In this document: in pieces, positions 13,706-14,755 of the stretch
Position numbering within the stretch: position 1 is the stretch's first letter
Layout: every line of letters starts with the position of its first letter
NCBI GenBank assembly: GCA_044238735.1
Contig: JBIICS010000070.1
Span: 1 to 14,755 of the forward strand
Source of the DNA: JBIICS01 sp044238735
GTDB lineage: Bacteria > Bacteroidota > Bacteroidia > UBA4408
Direction: 5' to 3'
DNA length: 14,755 nucleotides
The notes under the pieces: generated by a model
Database searches by the model: none
What the model was told of the DNA's origin: nothing
What the model saw: the letters and a program-made list of their open reading frames with translations, nothing else
Position numbers and translations under genes: made by a program

Positions 13706-14755
13706 ATGCAAAATTTAAGATTAAATGATCAAATACAAGAACACCTTAAATCGATTTTTAAGCAGGAGTTCGATTTCTATTTAGGGGCTTTTAATTCGGG
13801 GTCTTTAACTAGTATTCGATACAATAATCGTAAAATTGAAAAGCATATTCAGCATCCGGTACCTTGGTGCCCATCAGGAGAATATTTAAATCAAAGACCC
13901 TCTTTTGTTTCCGATCCCCATTATCATGCAGGGGTATACTATCCCCAAGAGGCAAGTTCAATGTTTATAGATTATGTGATTAAAGGCCTTAAGCAGAATT
14001 TTAATTTTAATTCAATACTCGATTTAAGTGCTGCACCGGGAGGAAAAACTTTAATTCTGTCAGATAACTTTAATAAAGACGAAATAATAGTGGCCAATGA
14101 GGTTATTCATAAACGTAGTTTAATTCTTAGAGAAAATGTTATTCGTTGGGGATGTAACAATGTGATGATTACCAATAATGATCCTGCTTATTTTGCGAAA
14201 GCAGGTTTGCAATTCGATTTAATTTTAGTAGATGCACCTTGTAGTGGAGAAGGTATGTTTAGAAAAGAGCCCGAGAGTATCGCTAATTGGAGCATAGATA
14301 ATGTTAATCTGTGTTCATCACGACAAAAACGTATATTAAGTGATATCATTTCTTGCTTATCGCCTAATGGTGTTTTAGTTTATTCTACCTGCACTTTTAA
14401 TACTTCAGAGAATGAAGAAAATGTAAAGTGGCTATTAGATGAACATGGGCTTACAAATCTAAGTATAAATGTAAATCCCGAATGGAATATACAGCCATCT
14501 GTTCTTAATGGAGTAGAAGGGTATCGTTTTTATCCTCACAAACTAAATGGCGAAGGTTTGTTTGTTTCATTGTTACAAAAAACAAACGAAACAGAGATAT
14601 CAAGCGCTGTATTTAAAGGAAACTCATTTATAAAGCCAATAAAATCAACTGTTGTACAGCAGTTTATAGGTATCGATCCAGACCAACAATTATTTGAGTG
14701 TAGAGGCGATCTCTATACTGCAAAAAATAAACAGATTTATCAAGATTTGGAGGAA
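13706..14755 (+). CDS. RsmF/NOL1-NOP2-Sun family RNA cytosine-C5 methyltransferase, 3'-truncated by window edge
   Basis: SAM-dependent enzyme that methylates carbon 5 of cytidine in RNA, probably 16S rRNA as in E. coli RsmF. 350 codons are open from ATG 13706 to the window end without a stop. Motifs in order: YYPQEASSMF (78-87), the SAM-binding loop LSAAPGGKT (107-115), VANE (129-132), LVDAPCSGEGMFRK (174-187) with Cys179, and VYSTCTFNTSENEENV (225-240) with the catalytic Cys229. Both cysteines of the two-Cys mechanism are present. Beyond about residue 285 the conserved core ends and a C-terminal domain of the RsmF type begins; the missing part is probably some 100 residues. The short N-terminal extension and APCSGEGMFRK favour RsmF over RsmB. 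It diverges from the glycosyltransferase, and no convincing promoter is visible. Confidence 0.93.
   Translation, partial: MQNLRLNDQIQEHLKSIFKQEFDFYLGAFNSGSLTSIRYNNRKIEKHIQHPVPWCPSGEYLNQRPSFVSDPHYHAGVYYPQEASSMFIDYVIKGLKQNFNFNSILDLSAAPGGKTLILSDNFNKDEIIVANEVIHKRSLILRENVIRWGCNNVMITNNDPAYFAKAGLQFDLILVDAPCSGEGMFRKEPESIANWSIDNVNLCSSRQKRILSDIISCLSPNGVLVYSTCTFNTSENEENVKWLLDEHGLTNLSINVNPEWNIQPSVLNGVEGYRFYPHKLNGEGLFVSLLQKTNETEISSAVFKGNSFIKPIKSTVVQQFIGIDPDQQLFECRGDLYTAKNKQIYQDLEE

Overview
The window looks like an ordinary chromosomal stretch of a low-GC member of the Bacteroidota. The evidence is an AT-rich composition with strongly AT-biased spacers, no clear Shine-Dalgarno sequences ahead of any gene, and several Bacteroidota-type promoters (TTTG, about 18-20 bp, TAnnTTTG). 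The protein set points the same way: a DsbD with the alpha, membrane and thioredoxin domains, a sphingolipid-type alpha-oxoamine synthase, and a ribD / EamA / YigZ block. TAA and TGA both act as stops, so the code is standard. No rRNA, tRNA, CRISPR array, transposase, integrase or phage gene was seen.

Layout, left to right. (1) 1-1149, minus strand: an alpha-oxoamine synthase, probably serine palmitoyltransferase-like, cut by the left edge and with a good promoter. (2) A 397-bp divergent spacer. (3) 1547-3601: a full-length DsbD-like disulfide reductant transporter, followed by a small lipoprotein (3658-4110) with its own promoter and a strong terminator at 4131-4155. (4) 4234-8591: a probable operon of a secreted HExxH metallopeptidase, ribD (TTG start), an EamA/DMT permease, a YigZ/IMPACT protein and an M42-like aminopeptidase. 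The last four are nearly gapless (23-bp overlap, 0 bp, 1 bp). (5) 8690-11764: agmatinase-family ureohydrolase, threonine aldolase and NAD-dependent sugar epimerase, ended by a hairpin terminator. (6) 11799-12500: a DUF1003 membrane protein whose start codon touches that terminator's T-run. (7) 12484-13641, minus strand: a GT4 glycosyltransferase whose 3' end overlaps the DUF1003 gene by 17 bp. (8) 13706-14755: an RsmF/NOL1-type RNA m5C methyltransferase, cut by the right edge.

The genes do not form one pathway. They cover sphingolipid entry, periplasmic thiol redox, riboflavin synthesis, peptide and amino-acid turnover, sugar nucleotide and glycan work, and RNA modification. I did not find a convincing new defence, mobile or secondary-metabolite system. 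The points most worth a second look are the terminator abutting the DUF1003 start, the ribD-permease coupling (possible flavin transport), the secreted HEATH peptidase, the internal promoter that fixes the dsbD start, and the promoter/terminator overlap ahead of the lipoprotein.
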